Origin: Ophiura sarsii
Lineage: Eukaryota; Echinodermata; Ophiuroidea; Amphilepidida; Ophiuridae
Assembly: GCA_035610835.1 (NCBI GenBank)
Contig: CM069445.1
Span: 40,066,656 to 40,130,655 of the forward strand
Reading direction: 5' to 3'
DNA: 64,000 nt
Shown here: positions 1-12,478 of the stretch, piece by piece
Layout of the letters: the number at the start of each line of letters is the position of its first letter
Position numbering within the stretch: position 1 is the first letter of the stretch
Notes under the pieces: generated by a model
Told to the model about the DNA's origin: nothing
The model's database searches: none
The model's input: only the letters and a program-made list of their open reading frames with translations
Position numbers and translations under genes: made by a program

Positions 1-960
1 AAGAACTAGAAAGAATGTGAATTATTTCATAATCTATTCACATTTCAATACCGAGTCATGTTTTATTGAAACTAACAACTAATTATCAAAATGAATTTTA
101 CAATTTAGATTAAGTTTTTGCAGGCGGACCAGTTGCCCCAACAAATTACTTCGCACTTTGTCGAGATGAAACATTATTCAAACACGTCTGTGACGTAATA
201 AATTTTACACAGATTTCTGCAGCCAGCGGGTATCTTTGAATTCGCAAATATTACGGCTTTCGGGTCCTATACAAGTAGACGAGTGTCTTTAGATAAAATA
301 AGAAATGGTGTACTTTGTATCTGCAAATTCATAAACTAATAACTCTACCAAATGAATACCCGTGATAATGATTTAAGTTGAAGCATTCTTTAAATGATAA
401 TATTGATCGCAAATCCAAACTACCAATGTCCCATGTTAGCAATATGCGCCATTTCAACCACAACCTATGGTTTTAATCATATTTCGGAAAGTCCCTAAGC
501 ACACTACAATATAGCACCCATCAAATGTAATATGCACCTAGCAGCTTAAGACGACTGTACTGCATGTATATATTTACTGTTGCATATCTGTCAATCATAT
601 AAAGTACATTAAACATGATTTTAAACCCATCTTCATATATCGCCCATACTATCTGTGAATTTTCAATCAGTCACTCAAGGAGGTGGCTTCAAAGATCTGG
701 AGAATATCATATGTGTAAATACCCTAAAGTTCCAAATGTTTTGGATAGTAGAAGGTAAGGATATATGTCAAGTTTAAACAAAAGTCGTGCTGTTCAAAAG
801 AAAGCAGTGTGCCCATACAATTACAAAATCCTTCATTTCGGACCACTTGCCCCACGGACCACTTGCCCCATATTCCCCTACAGCACTCACAAAATTCCAA
901 AAAACGCCAGTCCCCTTAAGCCTTTCTTTTAAACACATTAAATACGACAATACCCGATTT
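1..960. other. AT-rich non-coding DNA, no gene seen
   Basis: I see no supported gene here. A 15-base motif, GGACCACTTGCCCCA, occurs twice in tandem at about 839-870, and a one-mismatch version lies at 126-140. Repetition at both ends of this stretch suggests a dispersed repeat rather than coding sequence. A short open frame after a possible acceptor at 121 contains the same motif and was not called. Confidence 0.4.
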
Positions 961-1149
961 TTGTGACAACAATGTCCAGTTTAATTAATTTCTCAATACT
1001 ATTATCAATACTATCATACTTCTCGTTGACATTTATGATTTATGCGAGAAAGTTATCAATTTTACAGTATTATTGCACGATTACCAATGATTACTCGGCT
1101 GGCAATAATGTTCCATTTTACAAGGCTAAATGGCCCACACCGTTAGGGG

Positions 1150-1570
1150 GCGTGCGGAGCAGACGATGCCAGACACTCCAATATGCACAGTGGCTAGCGC
1201 TGGGTGCCCCATTTTTCATTGGAGACGAACCAATCTTTCCTATGAATAGCAGAGTGAACACCAGCCATGCCCACAGCCTAAGAATAACCTCTCCTCTAGT
1301 TTTCACTTATGAACCGCCCATCAGACATAAACTGCTTGTTCTGGCAGGAATCTTTGGTGATGGGACTTTGATTAGACATAATTATCTTCATAGATGGGAA
1401 CACGAATGTTTAACGCTACCTTGATCTATTTAACAACACGGTGATACCAGAGTTGTTAGCACATTACCCGGCACATTACCTGTTGAACCTCGTCTATGGT
1501 GGTTTCAGGATGGGTACCATGTCAGGAGGAATAATGAGCAATTTCATTTATGGACTCAACGAAATTGATC
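1150..1570 (+). pseudogene. mariner/Tc-type DDE transposase fragment, frameshifted
   Basis: Conceptual translation recalls the catalytic part of a mariner-like transposase. The first acidic motif is seen as GDEPIFPMNSRVNTS near 1210. It is followed by LVLAGIFGDGTLI near 1345, LDLFNNTVIPELL near 1420 and the second-aspartate motif WWFQDG near 1497. These pieces lie in frame 0, then frame 1, then frame 0, so at least two frameshifts separate them; the usual alanine-proline after QDG is replaced. There is no intact start and no third catalytic residue, and I could not delimit terminal inverted repeats. This is a dead remnant, not a gene. Family assignment is from motif order and spacing, not from alignment. 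Confidence 0.7.
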
Positions 1571-1671
1571 AAGATATTATTATTTATTAATTAATTGTAA
1601 TGAATTTATTTGTTGAAATGAAATAAAACTATTTGAAAAAGAATGGTTCTCAAAGGTAGATGACCCGATCA

Positions 1672-1773
1672 CATTTTCGTAACACAGAATTATTTCAAAC
1701 ATACGGAGATTTTCATATCATATATGATATGAAAATCTCTGTATGTTTGAAATAATTCTGTGTTACGAAAATG
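1672..1773. repeat. 102-bp near-perfect palindrome
   Basis: Two 51-base arms are reverse complements with one difference, and the centre CATATATG has no spacer. A transcript would form one long hairpin. The flanks do not extend the symmetry and I see no target duplication. It may be the core of a foldback element, a hairpin RNA source or an assembly fold-back artefact. Confidence 0.85.
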
Positions 1774-1857
1774 ATGAAAGCTCGTATTTTTCTCATCATC
1801 ATACTGACATTTAACAGCCTACTAAATCGGTATAATTACGGAGAAATCGATGAAATA

Positions 1858-2090
1858 ACGTCGAATTACCGCTAATGGTGGTAACCACCGATATAGTTTG
1901 TGACACAAACTTTGTGTACTACTTTGTGTACTACTCAATGGGTACAGTTCACAGCATCTTGTGCGTCTAAAATAAGAACCATTAGAGCTATGCAACTCCA
2001 ACTTTGGAACACGACTTTTTAAGGATGACCTTTCATGTAGAATAGAAAACTTCAAGTTGAAAATCGGAACATCTACCTTTAATGATCCTT
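1858..2090 (+). repeat. dispersed repeat, copy 1
   Basis: This segment matches 19165-19375 in order and orientation, sharing CTACTCAATGGG, TATGCAACT, AAGGATGACC and CATGTAGAATAGAAAAC. A shorter, partly rearranged relative lies at about 5585-5715. It has no convincing coding frame on either strand. Its class is unknown. Confidence 0.6.
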
Positions 2091-2616
2091 GCATGATACC
2101 TTGACCATTTAATTTCAACAAACAATATTGTATTCTATATATGCTGAAAGTGGAGTGGCCCAACCCGATTTCTAGACGACTTAGTAGATTGGTCATCATT
2201 TTGAAACAAAAGCAGTTAAAAAGACCAAATAAAATGATTTTGGTAGTCAACACATCAGTTATTACAGAGTGTAAATTATGTTGACATCGCATTATTTTAA
2301 TACTGGTTTAAAAATGAAATTGCAATTGTATAACTTTTTTGTTACAGTTACGCAGTCTTTATATTTATTGTGTGCAGCATCTATCGTTTTTGTTTTTTTA
2401 AACAGATAAATAGCATGAAACTGGCTGGCGTATTGATATTACAACAAGCGTACTTCTATTATAGAAGATGATGATCAACGACTTTCATATCGCATCTATC
2501 TGTTCATAATACCCGCATAATAACAACATTAGAATAGTGTCCGTAGTGTGAAACCGTATACGGGCTCTTACAGAGACTGACTCAGTGCCTATAAATTCGA
2601 AACATTTGCACCTATA

Positions 2617-3117
2617 GCCTACACTCTTAGAAAAAATGGTTCGTTTAAGAACCCTTTTTTGTCCCGCGGGGAGCACCTTTTGGCCTAAAAGGTTCTAAAA
2701 AGAACCTTAGAATGGTTCTTTGAAGAACTTTCAAATTTTAAATAAGACCTAAAGGTATATTTACTTTTTTGTTTTTATGTAATATGCAAATTCAAGAGAA
2801 ATGTAAACAAATTTAATCCTTTTCAACTGTTAAAAATAATTTCTTCTTGGCTAAAAACATTTTTTACCGTTTTACCAAGAACCATTGAGGGTTCTCCATA
2901 ATTTTTTCCCAAAAGGTTCTTGAAGCTGAGGAACCATTTTCTTGGCTAAAGAACCCTTTTAGAACCTTTTTTGGTTCTAAAAGGAACCCTATAGAAATTT
3001 CATTGGGTTCCTTTTAGAACCAAAAAAGGTTCTTTTTAGAACCTTTTAGGCCAAAAGGTGCTCCCCGCGGGACAAAAAAGGGTTCTTAAACGAACCATTT
3101 TTTCTAAGAGTGTAGGC
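2617..3117. mobile_element. MITE with about 86-bp terminal inverted repeats
   Basis: Both ends read GCCTACACTCTTAG and stay almost identical, in opposite orientation, for about 86 bases, including CCCGCGGGGAGCACC. The interior is AT-rich and non-coding and carries further GGTTCTTTT-type modules. It lies immediately 3' of the unknown two-exon gene and may supply part of its 3' untranslated region. A related fragment is at 30767-30835. I could not settle a target duplication, so the superfamily is open. Confidence 0.8.
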
Positions 3118-3180
3118 CCTAAAGTGCACCTCATGCAGGTTTTGGATTTTCATTTTCCACATTCGTCTTTTATAAATATT

Positions 3181-3847
3181 TCAGTTTTTCATGCTCCGTG
3201 CATCTCTTCTAAGAAGCATTTTTAACGACCTTTCCATTTTATCCTTAGAAATGACAACATTTGAATTGCCTCGCACCAACGCCGAGCCTTGTCTATAGGG
3301 CGGTGGGCTAATGGCAGTATCAAAGCCTCCTAAAGACGCACCTGCTGCACCCCCATTCGTGGTCTGTGTTTGTTCCACTGGTGCTCTCCGTCTAGTCAAG
3401 ACTTTCGATAACCTAGGAGCGACTAAATCGGTCGCCGAGACACGTATCCCGGGGAATGACTCGTTCTGATATTCCGCAGCCATAAGTCTATTCGTATTAG
3501 CTAAACATCTAGCGCACGTTTTTTGCCCAAGAACTTCGCAGTAGTGTGGATCGTCTTCGTCTTCAATATGATTGGTATAACGATCCGGTAAAAAGTGACA
3601 ATACCGCCGGTTGTGAAGTGTCATTTTCCCATGCAGTCCATTGTGGACCCATTGGTAATCTTGACTAATAGCATTGGCCGTCGATTGCCGCATCATGCGA
3701 TTGCGATGACGTCCTTTGCGAGCACTGCCGCTGATGTGAGGACTCTCTGGAGGTCCATCCATTTTGCGGATGTAGCTTTTCTCTGTCTTCCATTCAATGT
3801 TGGAGGCGTCTTTGGCAATATGGCTCCTGTGACCCGGTAGGGGCAAT
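3181..3847 (-). CDS. Exon 2 (terminal) of the uncharacterised gene
   Basis: This exon encodes the last base of codon 68 through residue 289 and the TGA at 3183-3181. The acceptor AG occupies 3849-3848. It carries the cysteine cluster and the proline-rich stretch TAISPPPYRQ. No obvious AATAAA follows before the MITE at 3117. Confidence 0.7.
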
Positions 3848-4802
3848 CTAGGGGGCAAAAAGACACTTAAATTATAATAAGCTGATATAACAATACCATG
3901 GCATTACTATAATTGGGATCTCATTAGATATATTATATATATGTGCCCCGCCGAAGCCAGAAGAAGGTTTAGGTTTGGCATTTGAGTCCGCTGGTCTAGC
4001 TCTAGCACATACTATAGTAGCTTTGTGGGTATTAGGCCTACTACTGTAATTAAAGTGACTCTATCTTTGAATACAAATTTTATAGGAGATACGATCCAGT
4101 GTTAAAGTGAATTATACGGTATATAATAAGTAAAATAGCATTTCTAAAGTTTGAGCCGATCTTTGTTTTATAAATCAAGCATGTATTGTAAAGTGAGTGA
4201 AAATATTTGAAAATGCATGCCGAACTTTCGGAAAGGAAATTGTCAAGGCTGAAAATCAAGCACAAGATCAGACTGCATGAATCAGGGCATGAATACAAAT
4301 TGATTATCCGCGCCCTCTATTGGCAGACTATCTGAATTTGGCCACCTGTAAAATGTGTAAATGTTTAAGATGCATATATGAAGAGCTTTGTGCAAAAGGG
4401 CCATCAAACCACTCCAACATGTTACTCATTTACTGTTTCTATATGACTTGGATTAGTGCATCCATGCACGCCAATTGAGGCACCAACAATACAAGCCACA
4501 TTCCACATAAATGAATAGCCATCCATTCAATAATGCAAAATGAGTAACAGGTAGAAATGGATGTAGGCCCTTTTGCAATACAGCTCTTCAAATACTAACC
4601 CCGTCGTATTTCTCCTGCGTGAGTAAATACTATGATTGTCCAGCCAATTCTCTCGCATCTGTTGCTTAGACAGATGTTCGTAAGACTTGGGTAGTTTCAG
4701 GACCGGTCGTCTGCGGGAGAAGTACGGCAAGGGGAGTTCGGAGTCCAATTTTGCCATCTGCCCACCGCGTTGATGTCGAATGTTCATCGTTGTTGCGTCC
4801 AT
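3181..4802 (-). CDS. Uncharacterised 289-residue protein, two coding exons
   Basis: The coding sequence joins 4802-4600 and 3847-3181 (203 and 667 nt, 290 codons including TGA). The ATG at 4802 has context ACCATGG and an in-frame TAA immediately upstream. The intron has a GTTAGT donor and a TTTTTGCCCCCTAG acceptor, and the junction completes a glycine codon. I do not recognise the protein. It is basic and hydrophilic, with no signal peptide or membrane segment. It is arginine- and proline-rich near the N-terminus, with HX/CX motifs at residues about 145-185 (C151, C171, C179, C182) that might bind a metal, and a basic C-terminus. A 5' untranslated exon boundary is likely at 4870, where CTTATTTCTCGCAG precedes the exon. 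Splice consistency supports a real gene; function is unknown. Confidence 0.72.
4600..4802 (-). CDS. Exon 1 (coding part) of the uncharacterised gene
   Basis: This exon encodes residues 1-67 and two bases of codon 68. The donor is GTTAGT at 4599-4594. The sequence begins MDATTMNIRHQRGGQ and is rich in arginine, tyrosine and serine. The exon probably extends 5' to 4870 as untranslated sequence. Confidence 0.7.
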
Positions 4803-4870
4803 GGTTTATGGATTGTAAACTCACACTCAAATTGGTGCTGTCCTATTTCTTACGCATGATGACATGGCTA

Positions 4871-7800
4871 CTGCGAGAAATAAGATGAACATAATAAGAG
4901 ATTAATTAATTCTCATGGAACCGGGTTGATATTTATTGTCAGATTATTGCAATTATAGGAGATCTGGTTATAGACTAGACTCAGAGTCCAGTGGCGGATA
5001 CAGGGGTGGGGCCGGGCGCCCCGTAAAATTTGACAATATCCCTTTTTCAGAGGCATAGGTAGCTTCCGTCGGTACATTTGCCACTTGTACCATGCGATTT
5101 TTTTTGCCGGTTTTGGCCCCCCCCCCCCCCCCATACCACCTACTTAATGATAATTTACATTAAAACCTTCTCTACTAATATCTTTGGGAAAAATCAATAT
5201 GAAAAATGGGAAGAAAATTCACTTTTGGTTTTTGGATGATAAGTTGACAAACATGTTACGGCGATCTGCCACGTTAATGTGAGAAGCTTGCAACATACTA
5301 GGCCTACTTTATCTATTGTGTGTTCGCCAAATTCAACCAGTGGCCGCAAAGATGAGAATCACGTGGTGGGCGAACCTGCCCATAGGGCGTACACCCCCCG
5401 CTCTCCCCCCTACAATCCTGGAAAAAAAGTATTGGAACGCTTTTAACGGGAAACTAACACCGCCCCTTTCCCTCGTACTTATGGCGTTGAGGATTGTTAA
5501 CAATGGTTTTAAAAATATAGATGTTCTGATTGCTGGCCTTTTTTTTAAAGTATGTTTTCTATTTAGTAAATGAAAGAAATCAGCGTTCCGAAGAGTTGCA
5601 TAACTCCAAAATGGTTCTTATTTTAGAAGAGGCGTGGACTTAATAAGTCCATGGAAGAGGTCACAAGAAATTTGCCCATTCTGACGGGTGTGGTTAACCA
5701 CATGCAGTAGGCCTAATTCACCACAGTTTAGCCTATACTTTCTAAATGGAACGTTTCTGGCTGCCTTTTTAAGATTTTACAGACATAATGAGAAAAATAT
5801 GGGGATTCTTCTGATGTCAAAATATCTTGATGTGAAAAAATAAATCATAGCCAACCAAAAGCGATCGGAACACGGGTCGGAACATAGGCCTACAGTTTTT
5901 TACACCTTTAATTATCTTCAGCAGTTGTTCAAGGTGTCCCAACATTGATCGATGGGTGTGGGGAAGGGTCTAAAGCAAAGACGCCTAGGCTATATTCAGA
6001 GTTTATTTTAACAAAATAAACATTTAAAGATAATAAGGCCTAAAACCGTCGTATATAAAGCGTTCCGAGGACTTTTTTCCAAGATTGTAGATGAAAGATT
6101 ATTATGGTAGGCCTACGGTATATAATTATGTCTTAACATTTATAACTCAATGCCTCCAGTCATGGACTTAATATCAGACAGTCCATGCTCCAGTCACTTT
6201 ATTTTCAGTTACCATGAAAAATCACGATCGACATATTATTATTATTTTGGTTATTATTGATATGAATACTGATAGCTATTATCATTAGGCCTGTTAGTGT
6301 TAGTGTTATGTTGATACTGTGATACTCACGTTTTTTATTTCGCCGATCAGCCAGTTTTCAATATGAAATCTTCGCTGACAACATCATGAACATCATTAGC
6401 TATCTCACATTTCCTGATGTATATCATTCATATCCAGATAATATATACCTGCTGAATGTCAACTGCAATCGCGAGATACCTGACTGTAACTGGCACTCAC
6501 TTATAACTCCTTCATCAGGCTTACATGTATACTAATAATACAATTGACTGCAGCCTTGTTGAATTTGACAACAAAAGAATTAATTTATTGACTTTTTGAA
6601 AACACAATTGTGCTAAACCAAAACATATTAGACCTATAATAGAGCCGTCGCTAGGGTGCATCGATTTAATAGCCCGAATCTCGACTCGCAAGTAACGTGC
6701 TTTTGGCTTCTGCAGAATATGAGTGGTAAATAATACATCGTAGTTGGGGTCGAGACTAATTTTAGAAATTTGGAATATGAAGAGGTGGCTGCCTCTTGAG
6801 AGTAAACGAATGTTGGGCTCGAACAGTATTCTTACGGGGTGGGGGGGGGGGGGGGGGGCGGTCTTGTCTAATAAGTCCACATGGTTCAACCAGCATGGAC
6901 TTATAAGCTGAGACGTTGTTCGACCATAGTGTTCAATTTCAATGAAAAACTTGATTCATTATTTAACTCTGAGATTAGTCTCAGTTTAATAACTGTAGTA
7001 AAGTCGGTATTAAATGCATTAGTTATGAAGTGAACCTCCTGGTCCTTTATGTATTAACTATTATAGTACAAATTATTCCTATGTTAAACCGCCTTAAAAT
7101 AAATTTAAAAAAATTGGCTCTTTGGCTCCCCTCATAAACTTTAAAAGCCTAGAATAGCTTTGTACAGTTGAAGGTGAATCCCCGGACGTTATAATACTAA
7201 TAGGCAATTTGGTGATAACTTTACCGCAAGCTAGTTGACACTAGAATAGGGGTCACGCCCCACAACTGCGGGATGCAGATTCCAAGAGACCAACACTGAG
7301 ATTCCTTTTCATGCTTTTCACAGTCGTAATGTAAATAATTTAATACAGGGTGTGTAGAACTTATTTAGTGTGTAACATGACTGAAGAATCCAGAAACTAT
7401 TGCCATTCTGACTTTGAATATCAAATATATATAGGCCTTAGTTTCAAATTATGTGGTCTAAATTTGTAATAGGATGTGCGGTAATAAAGTTAACTTTTTA
7501 TCATAATTTGAATCAAAATTATTTGATGTCACAATAAGCAGTATTTCGCAGTGGAAATGCTTTAAATACATTAAAATATATGCCCAATAACTCAACAAGC
7601 ATAATTTTATACAGGGTATCTCGAGCGAAATGCAAATGCTGACCGATGAAGGTGGGGATGAAGGCCGTCCCATTATTAAAGCCGGGCTGTTTATCTTCTT
7701 ATTCAGGATTATAGGTCACACACAGAACCATCAAAAATGCAAGCAAAATATGATTCCCAATAATATAAGCATTAATTAGTATAATTAGCATTTCATATTA

Positions 7801-8109
7801 GTTATATACACTTCATGTAAATTTAGATAATGAAAAAAAGTTTTGCTGGGCCAATATTTTGTAATAAAGTTAAATATTTAATCATGTCACTCACAGATGG
7901 GGTTACGAGATTTAGCCAACTTTATCGTGGCACATAGTGCACATTGAACTATTTGAATTATTAATTAATTTAAGTTATTTAGAGAAACAAACCTTCGTCA
8001 ATTAATAATATAATGTCCCCTTTGTGACACTCCATCTATTTACACATAAACGGCCTGGGTGCGTTCCCAGAACCTAGCAGAATAAAGTATACTAAGCATT
8101 TAGTTTTGT
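4871..8109. other. Non-coding interval with homopolymer runs
   Basis: I see no supported exon. Contents are AT-rich unique-looking sequence, a C16 run at 5117-5132, a G18 run at 6841-6858, a partial relative of the 1858-2090 repeat near 5585-5715, and mariner-like tips ACAGGGTGT and ACAGGGTAT near 7347 and 7613 without a matched partner. The short open frames here look random. Confidence 0.4.
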
Positions 8110-8690
8110 TGTTAATGTACTGTCCCCATGGCGGCTGTTTTCAGTTAGAAGCAATATGAATAGTTCATCTCTTAATATGATGCCGTCTTATCATGAGAAA
8201 CCATCTTCATGAGAAAGCAACTACGGTAGTCTAAATATGGTGCTGTCTTCAGTAGACAGCAACGTGAATGGGTCTTGTCCAACAAATTGAGCTGTCTTCA
8301 GTAGATAGCACCATGAAAGGCATTTGTCTAAATATGGTGAGGTCTTCAGTAAATAACAACAAGAATTGTTCATGTCTATTATATGGTGCATTCTTCAGAA
8401 AGAAGTAACACAAACTGTTCATTGTATCTGTATATTATTACATTATATATTTAATTATCTTATAACCTTTTAATGTATTTTGATATCTTTTAGTATGTTC
8501 ATCTTGTAAACAAAAAATAAGTAATTCCTGTAAAGCGCATTGATCGTGTTTTTGGAAATGCGCTTAATAAATCAAGTTTTCATTCATTCATTCATGTCCA
8601 AATATAGTGCTGTCTTCAGTAGATAGCAACATGTCCAAATATGAAGATATCTTTAGTGGGTATAGCAACATATTAAAATGGCTCATAAAT
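8110..8690 (+). repeat. Degenerate tandem array, unit about 60 bp, split by a LINE tail
   Basis: Units share TGGTGCTGTCTTCAGTAGA followed by AGCAACATGAA and a TGTCTAAATATGG connector, with substitutions and small indels. About five units lie before 8395. The array resumes after 8596 with the same module. The 8400-8595 segment looks like a later insertion. Confidence 0.65.
8400..8595 (+). mobile_element. LINE 3' tail with ATTC repeats
   Basis: The segment ends GCGCTTAATAAATCAAG followed by (ATTC)n, the form of a CR1/L2-type LINE 3' untranslated tail (TGTAAAGCGC...GGAAATGCGC). No coding part remains. It interrupts the 60-bp tandem array. Class is inferred from tail structure only. Confidence 0.5.
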
Positions 8691-8996
8691 AAATATGCAA
8701 CAATGGAAATACCCACATTGACTGTCTACCTACCGGCCGCGGGGTGACCTCACCCAGGTTGTCTAGGTTAGGAAATACACACTTTTTGGACTTAAATATT
8801 TCTAACCCTAACTTTCACAAAAGGAAATAAATCAGTTGAAAAAGTGGTCCTAGTGTGAATAGAAAGGACCTCTGCATTTTAAAGCAGGTCTCTAAACAAT
8901 TAGACTAGCGAGGGGTGAACTGGCCAGGACATGATTTTGATCCATCTTAAGCAATAACGGAATAAAGCAATAACAGTAATACTAATGTAAAACAAC

Positions 8997-9391
8997 TTAA
9001 AGGCATATTATGTGATCTTTTCCAGAGAGCGCCCTCTATTCATTATTATTTTTAGCCCGGATTTTTAGAAAGTAGATTTTCTTGCAGATTTACATTTCTG
9101 ATCATCAATCATACATACATTCCAAGTTACAGAGCGATACGATTCCTAATTACCTCAAAATCATGGTTTTAGAGAGAATTTAGAGTGAAAAATATAAACT
9201 GTCGGATAATCCGACAGTTTATTTTCACCCTAAAATCATGATTTTGAAGTAATTAAGAATCGTATCGCCCTGTAACTTGGAATGTATGTACGATTTATGA
9301 TCAGAAATGTAAATCTGCAAGAAAATCTACTTTTCATTTTTTTTTCGATGTTGAGGGCGTTCCCTGGAAAGATCACATAATATACCTTTAA
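8997..9391. mobile_element. TTAA-flanked palindromic MITE, copy 1
   Basis: The element starts TTAAAGGCATATTATGTG and ends in the near reverse complement before TTTAA. Its two halves fold on each other around a centre near 9205, where CTGTCGGATAATCCGACAG forms the hairpin tip. Sister copies are at 26255-26638 and 39421-40408. TTAA at both borders is the piggyBac-type target, but the tips do not start CCC, so the superfamily is tentative. No coding sequence is present. Confidence 0.8.
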
Positions 9392-10692
9392 TTTAGCGAA
9401 TTAGCATGAATTTAACTTTTTGCGGCAATTTAATTTCATTAATTTGTCTCATCTTCCTATATAATTATAACCATTATAACAAAATCTAATTTGGCAGCAA
9501 TCTAATTTGGCGAATTGGATCTCTTAGCGAAATTAGTGAAATGAAGTTGTTTTACATGAGTATTATGATTAGCACACACAATATCATGAATAGAGCTGCT
9601 ATTCACATGTTTTATACCTTGTCGTCCTCTTTAGATAGTAATGTGCATGTATATGATTAATGAGTTATATAAGTATAAAGGTTCATAAGACTGATCCAAA
9701 ACTCGTAATTACTGTATATATATATTTTGGCAAACGGCATAGCATGACCATGTCAACATTGACAAAGTTTGGTTGTGACAAGTTATCCACTGTCACCCAC
9801 GCGGGAGTTTTCTTAGCGGTGGTTCTGGAGTTGTCAGTTCGTACCTCGACTCAAGATACTAAAAGTTTATCAAAACATGTGAAAGATGATTCTCACCTCG
9901 TCTTGGTTCATATCTTACACAGATTTTCAAATGTTTTGTCTCCTTCATACCTTGATGAAGGCAACAGCGGTTACTGAGCCGTACATGGTGTGAATACTAT
10001 TTGGATCAGACGTCTTTTACCCCTCTTTACCTCATGATTACTACCAATCCTGATGGATATATTCAACTATATAAAAGTGAATGATTCATGCTCACATATG
10101 CACTTATAGGTATATAACGTAATAACACACCATACATGTATGTGCGTGTCTTTATAATGTTTCCACAAACGAAAAAGTGCAATGAGTTACTAGAATTGTA
10201 CTACAAAACAACGTTTTATTTGTCATTCTTGGTGGCTGGCTGTACAAATAACATGATTTAAAAAACCACAATTAGAGATTACAGCATTGTGTCATGTGAA
10301 AAAATAAGTAAAGTGATTTTAACATTGATGCAATACTGAAACAGGAACTTCTCCTGAATATGAGAAAAATATGCAAAGGTACAAATAAACGAATATACAC
10401 AATTTATTGATTAGGAAATTTAATGCATGTAATACATTTTAATTAAGATATATAACAAAACAAAAGCTTTGAAACAAACATTTATTGTCGACATTTTGTA
10501 TTGATTCTAAATAAGTTTTCTTCTAGGAAAAATAGTAAAATGGGGGGGGGGGGGGGGGCACTACGAAATTATTGTTTCTATTATCTTCCCAATATTCTTC
10601 CGATAATATATTTCAGATAACTCCAAATAAATAACCTACAAAAAATTGTACTTATATTATTTCCTGTCTTCTTAAGCCAGCACATTTTTATA
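9392..10692. other. Non-coding interval
   Basis: AT-rich sequence with a G17 run at 10542-10558. A minus-strand open frame at 9849-9683 after a weak acceptor was considered as an exon and not accepted. Nothing else is supported. Confidence 0.35.
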
Positions 10693-11275
10693 CAGGGTGT
10701 CCAAAAGGTTTTGATTCATTTTAGAGATAACTATCTATAAGATATTTTAATATCTTAAAAGATGAAGACAACTTGTAGAATTCCTTTGATACCAAACTTG
10801 TTACCTCTCTCTCTCTCTATATCATATAACACAAGGTGAAGGTTCAGTTATGAAACTCACAATACCATAAAATGTTCAACTAGCCTGATGTGCGTAGCTG
10901 TAAACGGGTGATAAGTAGGACCAAAGAAAATACTTTGCAGTAAGGTTTTCTTTTGGTCATATTCAATTGATGTAAATTATTAATGTGTTTAAGTTCATAA
11001 AAAGGGTTATTTTAATCTGAAATTAATTCTTTCTCCTCACCCCCTCTCTCTTACTCATTCTATTCATCACATAAGCACATTATACCTCATGTTTTATGAA
11101 GTGCAGTTTCACAGTTCAGAAAACATTCTTAACACAGATAGCTATTATTGTAAATTTGGTATCAAATTTATTCTACAAACTTTTCTCTATTTAAAATAGT
11201 TTTCAGTTAAACAATGTTATTATTTTACATAGGATATGAAGCTTTAAAAAATATCAAATCTTTTGAGGCACCCTG
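10693..11275. mobile_element. mariner-like MITE with TA target
   Basis: The left end CAGGGTGTCCAAAAGG and the right end (reverse) CAGGGTGCCTCAAAAGA are imperfect inverted repeats. TA dinucleotides flank both ends at 10691-10692 and 11276-11277. The 583-bp interior has CT microsatellite tracts and no transposase frame. It is non-autonomous and was presumably mobilised by a Tc1/mariner-type enzyme. Confidence 0.75.
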
Positions 11276-12478
11276 TACTTCGTGTTGAATGGAGAATAGG
11301 CCGTGACAATGCCAACCATGGATCTAATCTCAGAATAGGGTTTCAAAAACCTAAACTTATATAAAATAACTATCCATATCTATGTTATCTTTGAATAATC
11401 GCTAAAACACATACTTACATTCTATATCTAAATTTCATTTAATACAAGGCAACAAAAAAACCCTGTTCTACAGGCAAGAACCATCAGGGCTAGGTAACAT
11501 GGTAGATAAAACCCCGATTCTCTTGACCTTAATAGTTTGTCGTAACTGGTCTAGTTGGCGCTATAACATGGTCGAAGCCAACTGATGATTGACAGTTCTC
11601 GCTTCACTGCTTGCCTTATGCGGCATGTCGCAACTGTTAAAGGGGGCGCTGTGTACATGAACGAATTTGATTACAGGCACAGATCTGGAGTTTCTTATCC
11701 CATAATTATTAATATCCCTGGAACCATTCTCTTCGAATTTGAGAAACATTTGTTTCCACATTTTTCGAAACATTTAAAAAATTCACAAAAATGTTCACAA
11801 ACATTTTGAAACGCCACCCATATAATAACACCTGACCGACCAACCCTACCAGAGACGTCCGTTTGCCAGTAGAACAGTTTTTTTTTTATTTGCCTAAGCT
11901 TTTTTATATAAAAATCATTGATGTAAATACAAATAATTCATATACAAAAACAGTTATCGGACAATAGCCAAATAAATTGTATGCTTCCTTCGCCCTGTAG
12001 TTTGATCAGTTCCAAATTGGCAAGGCTCCTTACAGCGGCGGATAACAGAAGGACGAGAGCACACATGAAGGCAACACATGCACTGTACATCATATGCTTG
12101 ACACAGGCATGCTACCAAAACTGTGTGCATGTGGCCATAATCGCCCGCATACGCTTGGATTACTTTAGCGTGCGGAGAAATTAAAACCGAATATTTGGAG
12201 CTGATCAAACTATAGTTGTGTTGATTATCCATATTTTGTGACATCATGACCAAAGATAAGATTAAAACAAGTTCTTCAACAAAAAAAAGGAAACTTTATC
12301 TAATATATTAAAAAGTTGATCCTTTTCCACATGACTATCATGAAGAAAGATGAATATATTTCATAGGTGTGTTTCTATTGATTATCCGTCCATCTTCACA
12401 TCAGTCAAATTCTTTTACTGATTAAATTTAAGAAAACAGTTTTTATTCAATAATTTCACTTAGGCGACGGGGAAAAAG
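11276..12478. other. Non-coding interval, possible outer end of a foldback family
   Basis: No gene is supported; overlapping open frames near 11560-11810 and 11954-12253 on both strands lack splice or homology support. The start CAAGGCAACAAAAAAACC at 11445 resembles the reverse of the right end of the following foldback, so a larger element of about 1.35 kb (11445-12799) is possible. Confidence 0.35.

Noticed and set aside
9683..9849. Minus-strand open frame after an AG, as a terminal exon (contains KTPAWVTVDNLSQPNF)
   Set aside because: The acceptor lacks a good pyrimidine tract, no partner exon was found and I know no matching protein. Left uncalled.
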